Made by a program: the position numbers and the translations under genes. Source: CAWAPS01 sp963783945 (GTDB lineage: Bacteria > Actinomycetota > Acidimicrobiia > Acidimicrobiales > Palsa-688). From it: a DNA stretch of 64,000 nt. The DNA lies in the NCBI GenBank assembly GCA_963783945.1, contig CAWAPS010000029.1, positions 306,760 through 370,759 on the forward strand, written 5' to 3'. Below the pieces are notes generated by a model. The model was not told the DNA's origin, ran no database searches, and saw only the letters and a program-made list of their open reading frames with translations. This document shows, piece by piece, positions 33,578-41,875 of this stretch. Position 1 is the stretch's first letter. Each line of letters opens with the position of its first letter.

Positions 33578-35602
33578 GTGCCTGATTTCAAGGTGGTCTC
33601 CGAATACGACCCAGCCGGCGACCAGCCGCAAGCAGTGGCCCACCTGTCGGAGGGTGTCCGGCGCGGCGACAGGTTCCAGACTCTTCTCGGCATCACCGGC
33701 AGCGGCAAGAGCGCCACCGTGGCCTGGACCATCGAGACGGTCCAGAAGCCAACGCTCATCATCGCCCCCAACAAGTCGCTGGCCGCCCAGTTGGCCAACG
33801 AGATGCGGACGTTCTTCCCCCACAACCGGGTCGAGTACTTCGTCAGCTACTACGACTACTACCAGCCGGAGGCGTATCTGCCGTCGAGCGACACTTACAT
33901 CGAGAAGGACAGCTCGATCAACGACGAGATCGATCGGCTCCGCCACTCCGCCACGTCGGCCCTGCTCACCCGCCGCGACACCATCGTGGTGGCGTCGGTG
34001 AGCTGCATATATGGCCTGGGCTCGCCCGAGGAGTACGCCGAGCGGATCCTGCACCTGGTCCGGGGATCCGAGCAGGACCAGCGGGCCATCCTGCGCCGCC
34101 TGGTCGAGATGCAGTACGAGCGCAACGATGCCAACCTCATCCGGGGCAAGTTCCGGGTGCGGGGCGACACCATCGAGGTCCACCCGGCCTACGAGGAGCA
34201 CGCCGTCCGCATCGAGCTGTTCGGCGACGAGATCGAGCGGATCACCACGGTCGACCCCCTCACGGGAGAGCAGCTGGCTCAGCCGGACGAGCTGGTCATC
34301 TTCCCGGCTACTCACTACGTGGCCGGCGACGAGAGGATGAAGCGGGCCCTCGGCGGGATCGAGGCCGAGCTGCAGGAGCGCCTGGCCTTGTTCGAGGCGG
34401 ACGGCCGGCTGCTGGAGGCCCAGCGGCTGCGCATGCGGACGTCCTACGACCTGGAGATGCTGGCCGAGGTCGGGGTGTGCTCCGGGATCGAAAACTACAG
34501 CCGCCATATCGACGGCCGGCAGCCCGGCGAGCCGCCGCACACCCTCCTCGACTTCTTTCCCAAGGACTACCTCCTGGTGATCGACGAATCCCACCAGACG
34601 GTGCCGCAGCTGCACGGGCAGTACGAAGGGGACCGCTCGCGTAAAGAAACCCTCATCGAGCACGGCTTCCGCCTCCCGTCCGCCGCAGACAACCGGCCCC
34701 TCCGCTTCGACGAGTTCTACGAGCGGATCAACCAGTGCCTCTTCCTCTCGGCCACTCCGTCCCCGTACGAGATCCAGCAGTCGAGGCAGGTGGTCGAGCA
34801 GATCGTCAGGCCGACCGGGCTGGTCGACCCCGAGGTCATCGTCAAGCCGACCAAGGGCCAGATAGACGACCTGATCTCCCAGATCCGCGACCGGGCGGAT
34901 CGGGGCGACCGGGTGCTGGTCACCACCCTGACCAAGAAGATGGCCGAGGACCTGACCGATTACCTGGTCGAGATGGGGCTCCGGGTGCGCTACCTGCACT
35001 CCAACATCGACACGATTCAGCGCATCGAGATCCTGCGCGACCTGAGGCTCGGGGAGTTCGACGTCCTGGTGGGGATCAACCTCCTGCGGGAGGGCCTCGA
35101 TCTTCCCGAGGTGTCGCTGGTGGCCATCCTCGATGCTGACAAGGAGGGGTTCCTCCGCGGGGAGACCTCGCTTATCCAGACCATCGGACGGGCGGCCCGC
35201 AACGTCGACGGCCAGGTCATCATGTACGCCGACCGGGTGACCGATTCCATGCAGCGGGCCATCTTCGAGACCCACCGGCGGCGGGCGTTGCAGCAGGCCT
35301 ACAACGAGGAGCACGGCATCGATCCCCAAACCGTGCGCAAGGCCGTGACCGACATCCTGGTGCTGCTCGGCACCCGTGACCAGTCCTCTCCCGTGCCCGG
35401 GCGGGACCGGCGCAGCCGCCGGCGGGACCGGGCCCGCAGCGATCTGGCCGAGCTCCCGCACCAGGAGCTGGCCCGGCTCATCTCCACCCTGGAGGAGGAG
35501 ATGCGCGAGGCGGCGGCCGACCTCCGCTTCGAGTACGCGGCCAAGCTCCGCGACGAGATCAGCGACCTGAGATCCGAGCTGACCGACCTCGCGCCACGTT
35601 GA
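33578..35602 (+). CDS. uvrB: Excinuclease ABC subunit B
   Basis: The 674-residue helicase-like protein verifies damage and recruits UvrC in nucleotide excision repair. Visible are GDQPQAVAHLSEGVRRGDRF, Walker A GITGSGKSATVAW, the beta-hairpin YYDYYQPEAYLPSSDTYIEK, DESHQTVPQL, GINLLREGLDLPEVSLVAIL, QTIGRAARN and the C-terminal UVR motif EEMREAAADLRFEYAAKLRD. Walker A has Ser-Ala where most UvrB proteins have Thr-Phe. The GTG start follows no good ribosome binding site, consistent with leaderless expression. Genes uvrA and uvrC are also in the window. Confidence 0.97.
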   Translation: MPDFKVVSEYDPAGDQPQAVAHLSEGVRRGDRFQTLLGITGSGKSATVAWTIETVQKPTLIIAPNKSLAAQLANEMRTFFPHNRVEYFVSYYDYYQPEAYLPSSDTYIEKDSSINDEIDRLRHSATSALLTRRDTIVVASVSCIYGLGSPEEYAERILHLVRGSEQDQRAILRRLVEMQYERNDANLIRGKFRVRGDTIEVHPAYEEHAVRIELFGDEIERITTVDPLTGEQLAQPDELVIFPATHYVAGDERMKRALGGIEAELQERLALFEADGRLLEAQRLRMRTSYDLEMLAEVGVCSGIENYSRHIDGRQPGEPPHTLLDFFPKDYLLVIDESHQTVPQLHGQYEGDRSRKETLIEHGFRLPSAADNRPLRFDEFYERINQCLFLSATPSPYEIQQSRQVVEQIVRPTGLVDPEVIVKPTKGQIDDLISQIRDRADRGDRVLVTTLTKKMAEDLTDYLVEMGLRVRYLHSNIDTIQRIEILRDLRLGEFDVLVGINLLREGLDLPEVSLVAILDADKEGFLRGETSLIQTIGRAARNVDGQVIMYADRVTDSMQRAIFETHRRRALQQAYNEEHGIDPQTVRKAVTDILVLLGTRDQSSPVPGRDRRSRRRDRARSDLAELPHQELARLISTLEEEMREAAADLRFEYAAKLRDEISDLRSELTDLAPR

Positions 35603-35630
35603 GCCGGCCGGGGGAGCGGCCGGCGGATTG

Positions 35631-35780
35631 GCCGCCGGCCTCCGCTGGTTGGCCGCCAGACTCTGCTGGCTGGCCGCCGGCCTCTTGCTGGCTTGACCGC
35701 CGGCCTCCGCTGGCTGGCCGCCAGACTCTGCTGGCTGGCCGCCGGCCTCGGCCGGCCTCTTGTTGGCGGGTCGCCGGCCT
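35631..35780. repeat. Nested tandem repeat between uvrB and ndh
   Basis: The ~205-base convergent spacer is largely built of ~21-base units such as GGCCGCCGGCCTCCGCTGGT and GGCCGCCAGACTCTGCTGGC. They are organised in a higher-order repeat of about 67-75 bases (35631-35697, 35698-35772, then a partial copy). No gene function is apparent. The ~21-base period resembles the coding repeats elsewhere in the window. Confidence 0.85.
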
Positions 35781-35808
35781 CCGCTGGTCCGACCCTTATG
35801 CCAGCCCT

Positions 35809-37092
35809 TCAGGCCCGGCGCTGGCCGGTCGGAGCCATCGAGCCGTCGTCGAGGATGACCCGGGTGGCCCGATCCCACGTGACGTAGTTCCAAGCCCAGT
35901 TGAGGAGTACCACTAAACGGTTGCGAAACCCGATGAGGAACACCAGGTGAACCCCGAGCCAGGACAGCCAGCCGAGGGTGCCCCGCAAGCGGATGCCGCC
36001 GGGGAGCTCGGCGACGGCCGACCGTCGACCGATCGTGGCCATGATGCCGTGGTTGTGATAGTGGAATGGGCGGCTCGGCTTGCCCGCCAGCCGGCGCCGG
36101 ATGTTGGCTGCGGTGTGCCGCCCACCCTGGATGGCGACCTGGGCCAGCTGGGGCAGGGCATCCCCACGCCGGCCGTGGGCGGCGGCCAGGTCGCCGACTA
36201 CGAACACCTCGGGGTGACCCGGGAGGGTCAGGTCGGGGTTCACCCGCACCGTCCCCCCTCGCCCCTTGTCGCCGGGAACGACCGAGGCGACGGGGTTGGC
36301 GGTGACGCCGGCGGTCCACACCACCGTGCGTGCCGCGATGTCGCTACCGTCCTCGAGGGTCACGCCCTCGGCCGTCACCTTGGCGAGCTTGGTGCCGAGG
36401 CGGACGTCCACACCCCGATCGAGCAGCGTTTGCAACGCTCGCTTCTGCGAGACGGCGGAAAATCCGGGCAGGAGATGATCGGTCATCTCCACCAGCACCA
36501 CCCGGGCGACGGTGACATCCAGGTGATGAAAATCGGAGGCCAGATTGCGTCCGATCAGCTCCGACAGTGCTCCCGCCATCTCGACACCGGTCGGGCCCCC
36601 GCCGGCCAGCACGATGGTCAGCGCCCCCGGCGGACGGCCGCCTGCCGGCTCGGCGTCGGTCCGTTCGAAGGTGGAGAGCACGTGGTTGCGGAGCCGTACC
36701 GCGTCGGGGAGCGTCTTCAATGGAAAGGCGTGCTCGGCCACGCCCGGAATCCCGAAGTCGGTGGTCGACGATCCGGCCGCCAGGACCAGGAAGTCGTAGT
36801 GAAGGGGGGAAACGCCGTCTATCTCCACCGCCTGATTCTCGAAGTCGACAGCCGTGACCGTGCCGAGCCGCACCGAAATGTTGCCATAGCGGGAGTAGAT
36901 GGCCCGGATCGGACGTGCGATGTCGTCCGCGCTCAAACCCGCGGTGGCCACCTGGTAGAGCAGGGGCCAAAAGCCGTGGTAGTTGTCCCGGTCGACGACC
37001 GTGATGTCGACCGGCGCCGAGGCCAAGCGGGTGGCGGTGTTGAGGCCTCCGAACCCGCTACCGACGATGACCACCCGGGGACGGATCGGCAT
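35809..37092 (-). CDS. ndh: Type II NADH dehydrogenase (NDH-2)
   Basis: The 427-residue flavoprotein passes electrons from NADH to quinone without pumping protons. The FAD site is VVIVGSGFGGLNTATRLA and the second nucleotide site IVLAGGGPTGVEMAGALSEL. PEVFVVGDLAAAHGRRGDAL and AQVAIQGGRHTAANI are family-typical. The C-terminal WLSWLGVHLVFLIGFRNRLV segment anchors it to the membrane. The ATG gives MPIRPRVVIVGSG. It is divergent from uvrA across about 104 bases that hold the LexA box. Confidence 0.94.
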   Translation of the reverse strand: MPIRPRVVIVGSGFGGLNTATRLASAPVDITVVDRDNYHGFWPLLYQVATAGLSADDIARPIRAIYSRYGNISVRLGTVTAVDFENQAVEIDGVSPLHYDFLVLAAGSSTTDFGIPGVAEHAFPLKTLPDAVRLRNHVLSTFERTDAEPAGGRPPGALTIVLAGGGPTGVEMAGALSELIGRNLASDFHHLDVTVARVVLVEMTDHLLPGFSAVSQKRALQTLLDRGVDVRLGTKLAKVTAEGVTLEDGSDIAARTVVWTAGVTANPVASVVPGDKGRGGTVRVNPDLTLPGHPEVFVVGDLAAAHGRRGDALPQLAQVAIQGGRHTAANIRRRLAGKPSRPFHYHNHGIMATIGRRSAVAELPGGIRLRGTLGWLSWLGVHLVFLIGFRNRLVVLLNWAWNYVTWDRATRVILDDGSMAPTGQRRA

Positions 37093-37165
37093 GTGTTTGT
37101 TCTACCCCGTTGGCGGTCGCCCCGCGGCAGCTCGAGCACCGCTCGGGTGGGCCGGATATGCGTAG

Positions 37166-37181
37166 GCGAACGTCTGTTCGC
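37166..37181. promoter_or_regulatory. LexA (SOS) box upstream of uvrA
   Basis: GCGAACGTCTGTTCGC is a perfect inverted repeat (GCGAAC-N4-GTTCGC). It matches the CGAAC-N4-GTTCG core of Gram-positive LexA operators and lies 15 bases before the uvrA start, where binding would block transcription. uvrA is a classical SOS gene. Confidence 0.82.
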
Positions 37182-37196
37182 TGGTAGCCTGATCTA

Positions 37197-40049
37197 GTGG
37201 CGAAGGAGAAGGTCGACACGGGCAGGCTGGTCATCCGGGGGGCCCGGGAGCACAACCTGCGCAACATCTCCCTGGATCTACCCCGGGACCGCCTGATCGT
37301 CTTCACCGGGCTGTCCGGTTCGGGGAAGAGCTCCCTCGCCTTCGACACCATCTACGCCGAGGGTCAGAGGCGGTACGTGGAGTCGCTGTCGAGCTACGCC
37401 CGGCAGTTCCTCGGGCAGATGGACAAGCCTGACGTCGACTTCATCGAGGGGCTCTCGCCCGCCATCTCCATCGACCAGAAGTCGGCGTCGCGAAACCCCC
37501 GCTCGACGGTGGGGACGATCACCGAGATCTACGACTACCTGCGCCTGTTGTACGCCCGAGTCGGGGTGCCCCACTGCCCTGACGACGGCACGGTCGTGCA
37601 GCGCCAGACCCCTCAGCAGATCGTCGACCGCATACTGGAGTTGCCGGACGGCACCCGATTCCAGGTGCTGGCGCCGGTCGTGCGGGGCCGCAAAGGCGAG
37701 TACGAGAGCCTGTTCGAGGAGCTGTCGGGCCAGGGCTACGCCCGGGCGCGAATCGACGGCGAGGTCTACGAACTTTCCGATCCGCCGAAGCTGGCCCGCT
37801 ACGAGATACACACCATCGAGGTTGTCATCGACCGCCTGGTCAAACGGGAGGGCATCGAGCGGCGGCTCACTGACTCGCTCGAGACGGCTCTGCGGCTGGC
37901 CGACGGGGTGGCCGAGGTGCAGCTGGTGCCCCGAGAGGACGAGCCGGCGTCGGACGAAACCCTGATCTTCAGTCAGCACCTGGCCTGCCCGACGTGCGGC
38001 CTGTCGTTCGACGAACTGGCCCCTCGCAACTTCAGCTTCAACTCGCCATACGGGGCCTGCCCGACGTGCGACGGGTTGGGCACCCGCTTCGAGGTGGATC
38101 CCGACCTGGTGGTGAGAGATCCCGACCTTTCGATCGCCGAGGGCGCCATCACTCCGTGGGCCGGCCCGCGCGGCGAGTACTTCGGACGGGTGCTCGAGGC
38201 CCTGGCGGAGGCCGGTTCCTTTTCCACCTCTACACCCTGGAAGAAGCTCAAGAAGGCCGATCAGAAGGCCGTGCTGTTCGGGTCAGGGGCCAAGAAGGTC
38301 CACGTCCAGTACCGCAATCGTTACGGCCGGGTCCGGGCGTACGACACCCACTACGAGGGGGTGGTGCCCTGGCTGGCCCGCCGCCACTCAGAGGCCGATT
38401 CCGACTACAGCCGGGAGACCATCGAGGGGTACATGCGCGAGGTGCCCTGCCCGGTGTGCGGAGGAGCCCGGCTCAAGCCGGAGAGCCTGGCGGTCACCGT
38501 GGCCGGGCGCAGCATTTTCGACCTGTGCAACCTGTCCCTGGGCGAGTCCACACACGTGATGGGTGGCCTCGAGCTGTCCGAGCGGGACCACCTGATCGCC
38601 GATCGTGTCCTCAAGGAGATCCGGGCCCGGATGCAGTTCCTGCTCGATGTGGGCCTCGACTACCTGAGCCTCAATCGTTCGGCCGGCACCCTGGCCGGCG
38701 GGGAGGCACAGCGCATCCGTCTGGCCTCGCAGATCGGTAGCGGCCTGGTCGGAGTTCTGTACGTGCTCGACGAGCCGTCGATCGGGCTGCACCAGCGGGA
38801 CAACCACAAGCTGATCGAAACCCTGCTCCGCCTGCGCGATCTGGGCAACACCGTGATCGTGGTGGAGCACGACGAGGACACCATCCGGGTAGCCGACCAT
38901 GTAGTCGACATCGGCCCCGGTGCGGGGGAGCACGGGGGGTCGATCGTGGTGTCGGGGCCGGTGCAGGAACTGCTCAAATCGAAAGAGTCGCTGACCGGCC
39001 AGTACCTGACCCGGAAACGGAAGATCCCGGTACCCGTCATGAGGCGGGAGCCCAAAGGCATGCTCACGGTGAAAGGGGCGCGTGAGCACAACCTCAAGGA
39101 CATCGACGTCGACTTCCCGCTCGGCTGCATGGTGGCCGTCACCGGGGTGTCCGGCTCCGGGAAGTCGACCCTGGTCAACGACATCCTCCTGCGAGCCCTG
39201 ATGCAGAACATCTACCGGTCCAAGGAGGTGCCGGGCCGTCACACCCGGGTGGTGGGGATCGACGCCCTGGACAAGGTGATCAGCATCGACCAGTCACCCA
39301 TCGGACGGACGCCCCGGTCCAACCCGGCGACCTACACCGGGGTCTTCGACCACATCCGCCGGTTGTTCAGCACGACGACCGAAGCGAAGGTTCGGGGTTA
39401 CCAGCCGGGGCGTTTCTCTTTCAATGTGAAAGGCGGCCGCTGCGAGGCTTGCGCCGGCGACGGCACCATCAAGATCGAGATGCACTTCCTGCCCGACGTC
39501 TACGTCCCGTGCGAGGTGTGCAAGGGCGCCCGCTACAACCGGGACACCCTCGACATCACGTTCAAGGGCAAGAACATTGCCGAAGTGCTCGACATGCCGT
39601 GCGAGGAGGCAGCAGAGTTTTTCTCCAACCAACCGGTGATCGCTCGCCATATGCAGACGCTGCGCGACGTCGGCCTCGGATACGTCCGGCTGGGGCAGCC
39701 GGCGCCGACCCTTTCGGGTGGTGAGGCGCAACGGATCAAGCTGGCAAGCGAGCTGTCGAAGCGCTCCACCGGCCATACCATCTACCTGCTCGACGAGCCC
39801 ACCACCGGCTTGCACTTCGAGGACATCCGCAAGCTCCTGGCCGTACTGTCCCGACTGGTCGACCAGGGCAACACCGTGCTCGTGATCGAGCACAACCTCG
39901 ACGTCATAAAGACCGCTGACTGGATCATCGACCTGGGACCGGAAGGGGGCGACGGGGGCGGCCGGGTGGTCGTCGAGGGCACACCGGAAAAGGTGGCCAA
40001 GACCCCCGAGAGCTACACCGGGCGATTCCTGGAGGACCTGCTCGTCTGA
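37197..40049 (+). CDS. uvrA: Excinuclease ABC subunit A
   Basis: The 950-residue protein is the damage-sensing ATPase of nucleotide excision repair. It has two ABC modules (Walker A GLSGSGKSSLAFD and GVSGSGKSTLVND), signature motifs LAGGEAQRIRLASQIG and LSGGEAQRIKLASELS, and two zinc modules (CPTCGLSF...CPTCDGLG and CEACAGDG...CEVCKGARYN). The start is GTG at 37197, behind a LexA box, so DNA-damage induction is expected. It ends 21 bases from the convergent rarA. Length is normal. Confidence 0.97.
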   Translation: MAKEKVDTGRLVIRGAREHNLRNISLDLPRDRLIVFTGLSGSGKSSLAFDTIYAEGQRRYVESLSSYARQFLGQMDKPDVDFIEGLSPAISIDQKSASRNPRSTVGTITEIYDYLRLLYARVGVPHCPDDGTVVQRQTPQQIVDRILELPDGTRFQVLAPVVRGRKGEYESLFEELSGQGYARARIDGEVYELSDPPKLARYEIHTIEVVIDRLVKREGIERRLTDSLETALRLADGVAEVQLVPREDEPASDETLIFSQHLACPTCGLSFDELAPRNFSFNSPYGACPTCDGLGTRFEVDPDLVVRDPDLSIAEGAITPWAGPRGEYFGRVLEALAEAGSFSTSTPWKKLKKADQKAVLFGSGAKKVHVQYRNRYGRVRAYDTHYEGVVPWLARRHSEADSDYSRETIEGYMREVPCPVCGGARLKPESLAVTVAGRSIFDLCNLSLGESTHVMGGLELSERDHLIADRVLKEIRARMQFLLDVGLDYLSLNRSAGTLAGGEAQRIRLASQIGSGLVGVLYVLDEPSIGLHQRDNHKLIETLLRLRDLGNTVIVVEHDEDTIRVADHVVDIGPGAGEHGGSIVVSGPVQELLKSKESLTGQYLTRKRKIPVPVMRREPKGMLTVKGAREHNLKDIDVDFPLGCMVAVTGVSGSGKSTLVNDILLRALMQNIYRSKEVPGRHTRVVGIDALDKVISIDQSPIGRTPRSNPATYTGVFDHIRRLFSTTTEAKVRGYQPGRFSFNVKGGRCEACAGDGTIKIEMHFLPDVYVPCEVCKGARYNRDTLDITFKGKNIAEVLDMPCEEAAEFFSNQPVIARHMQTLRDVGLGYVRLGQPAPTLSGGEAQRIKLASELSKRSTGHTIYLLDEPTTGLHFEDIRKLLAVLSRLVDQGNTVLVIEHNLDVIKTADWIIDLGPEGGDGGGRVVVEGTPEKVAKTPESYTGRFLEDLLV

Positions 40050-40070
40050 GCCCGCCGGGACGCTGCCCGT

Positions 40071-41471
40071 TCAGCGCTGCGGGTCCTGGAACTTCTGGAA
40101 CTCCCACGATTTCTCAGTGTCGTAGGGGGCGTCGCCCCACCACTCGCGCAGCCTCTCGCCCACCTGTTCCTCGTCCCCGTGAGGCGAGGGCCGGTAGTAG
40201 ATGCGGCGGTCGGGCGATCCGAGCGGCCCGGAGATCTCGGGCGGGCGGTACTCCTGGGTGACGAACCCGCGCCGGTCGTTGTGAGGGTAGACGTACCCGC
40301 CGCCCTCCTTCATCTTGTTGCGCTGGTAGGGGTGAACGGAGCGGAGGGGACCGGGCACCGCCCCGGCCTGACGGTTGGCTACATCGTCGGAGGCCCGGGC
40401 CAGGGCCGCCATCACCGAGTTGGACTTCGGTGCGGTCGCCAGGTAGACGACGGCGTGGGCCAGGTTGAGCGCGGCCTCGGGGAGGCCGACGAACTCCACC
40501 GCCCGGGCTGCGGCGTCGGCGATGACCAGGCCCATGGAGTCCGCCATGCCGATGTCCTCGGATGCCAGGATCACCAGGCGGCGGGCGACGAAGCGGGCGT
40601 CCTCTCCCGCCTCGAGCATGCGGGCCAGCCAGTACAGGCCGGCATCGGGATCGGAGCCCCTGATCGACTTGATGAAGGCGGAGATGACGTCGTAGTGGTC
40701 GTCGACTCCGTAGCGGAGGACACGCGACTGGCGGGCCCGCTCGACGTCGTCGAGGTTTACCTCGGTCCGGTCATCGGAGGCGGCAAGGGCCACGGCCGTC
40801 TCCAGGCTCGTCAGCGCGGCCCGGGCGTCGCCGTCCGCCAGGTTCACCAGGTGATCGACTGCGTCGGTGGTGGCCGTGGCCCCCTCCGATTCCAGGGCCC
40901 GGGCGATCACGATCTGAAGATCGCGGTCGGACAGCGGGTTCAGGCGAAATACGGTCGACCGGCTGATCAGCGGGGCGTTCACCTCGAAGAACGGGTTCTC
41001 GGTGGTGGCGCCTATCAGGGTGATGATCCCTGCTTCGACGGCCGGGAGGAGCGCGTCCTGCTGGCTCTTGTTGAACCGGTGCACCTCGTCGAGAAACAGG
41101 ATGGTCCCTTTGCCCATCTCGGCCAGCCGGAGCCGGGCGCCCGCTATCACCTCACGAACGTCCTTGACCCCCGCCGTGACCGCCGAAAGCGACACGAAAG
41201 CCCGGTCGGTGGTGGACGCGACCACGCTGGCCAGGGTCGTCTTGCCCGTGCCCGGCGGACCCCAGAGGATTATGGAAGACAGCCGGTCGGCTTCGATGAG
41301 GCTGCGCAGCGGGGCGCCCGGCCCCAGCAGATGCTCTTGGCCCACGATCTCGTCAAGGGTGCGAGGGCGCATCCGGGCCGCCAGGGGGGCGCCTCGGGCC
41401 AGGCGCTCCTCCAATGCCGCCTCGAACAAGTCGGTCGAGGAGCCGTCTTCCACCGGTTTGCGGGTCGGCAC
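40071..41471 (-). CDS. rarA: Replication-associated recombination protein A (RarA/MgsA AAA ATPase)
   Basis: RarA acts at stalled replication forks. The protein has MRPRTLDEIVGQEHLLGPGA, Walker A LWGPPGTGKTTLASVV, Walker B ILFLDEVHRFNKSQQDAL, sensor GATTENPFFEVNAPLISRST and the C-terminal tetramerisation region (NKMKEGGGYVYPHNDRRGFV). The open frame runs upstream to 42209 through the spacer, repeat element B and part of nadA; that extension is Pro/Arg-rich and not conserved. A GTG at 41471 (VPTRKPVEDGSSTDLFEAAL) is the most reasonable start, giving 466 residues, though GTG nine codons later is also possible. Confidence 0.9.
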   Translation of the reverse strand: MPTRKPVEDGSSTDLFEAALEERLARGAPLAARMRPRTLDEIVGQEHLLGPGAPLRSLIEADRLSSIILWGPPGTGKTTLASVVASTTDRAFVSLSAVTAGVKDVREVIAGARLRLAEMGKGTILFLDEVHRFNKSQQDALLPAVEAGIITLIGATTENPFFEVNAPLISRSTVFRLNPLSDRDLQIVIARALESEGATATTDAVDHLVNLADGDARAALTSLETAVALAASDDRTEVNLDDVERARQSRVLRYGVDDHYDVISAFIKSIRGSDPDAGLYWLARMLEAGEDARFVARRLVILASEDIGMADSMGLVIADAAARAVEFVGLPEAALNLAHAVVYLATAPKSNSVMAALARASDDVANRQAGAVPGPLRSVHPYQRNKMKEGGGYVYPHNDRRGFVTQEYRPPEISGPLGSPDRRIYYRPSPHGDEEQVGERLREWWGDAPYDTEKSWEFQKFQDPQR

Positions 41472-41520
41472 CCACGAAAGGCTATCGGCGCGGCGGCGAT
41501 TCGCGAGGGCCGGACGGGCC

Positions 41521-41580
41521 GGGGCGGGGCGGCCGGGGCGGGGCGGCCGGGGCGGGGTGTCCGGGGCGGGGTGGGGTGTC
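41521..41580 (+). repeat. G-rich 14-bp tandem repeat, potential G-quadruplex, upstream of rarA
   Basis: GGGGCGGGGCGGCC is repeated at 41521 and 41535 with a variant at 41549, followed by related GGGGCGGGGTGGGG. At least eight runs of four Gs occur within 60 bases, so quadruplex formation on the plus strand is possible. It lies 50-110 bases before the rarA start, with the G-rich strand as rarA template. Confidence 0.8.
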
Positions 41581-41632
41581 GGGGGCGGACACGTCCCGGT
41601 GAGCGCAGGGCGGGGTGGGGTGTCCGGGCTCT

Positions 41633-41792
41633 GGATCCCCGCCGCCGGCGCCAGGTCGCGCCACTTCGCGTCGCGACCGTTCGCCAGACAGTGGGGTCGC
41701 GACGCGTTCGCGGGTCCTGGCGACCACTTCGCGTTCGCGACCGAGGGGTTGGGCGGGAGGTCGCGACGCGAAGTGGTTAGTAGGGCGGGGTC
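41633..41792. repeat. Dispersed inverted-repeat element, copy B
   Basis: Arms at 41661-41678 (CCACTTCGCGTCGCGACC) and 41759-41776 are perfect reverse complements, 80 bases apart as in copy A. The outer flanks GGATCC...GCCGCCGGCGCC and TTAGTAGGGCGGGG match copy A in inverted orientation. The core holds two further arm-like sequences (GACCACTTCGCGTTCGCGAC and GTCGCGACGCGTTCGCG), so several hairpins can form. It lies between nadA and rarA and encodes no plausible protein. Confidence 0.87.
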
Positions 41793-41875
41793 TGAATGTC
41801 GGGGGGTGAGTGCCGGTGCGGCCGGGCCGAAGCAGCTCGGCCCGAACGCCGCCTTCAGCCGGCAGCTATCGGCCG

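Noticed and set aside
33551..36319. A 922-codon open frame on the minus strand across uvrB and the repeat spacer
   Set aside because: It is antisense to uvrB, has Arg/Gly/Asp-rich shadow composition and no domain; uvrB and ndh explain the region.
40179..41780. A 533-codon plus-strand frame opposite rarA running into element B
   Set aside because: It is antisense to the AAA ATPase; the last part is repeat sequence.
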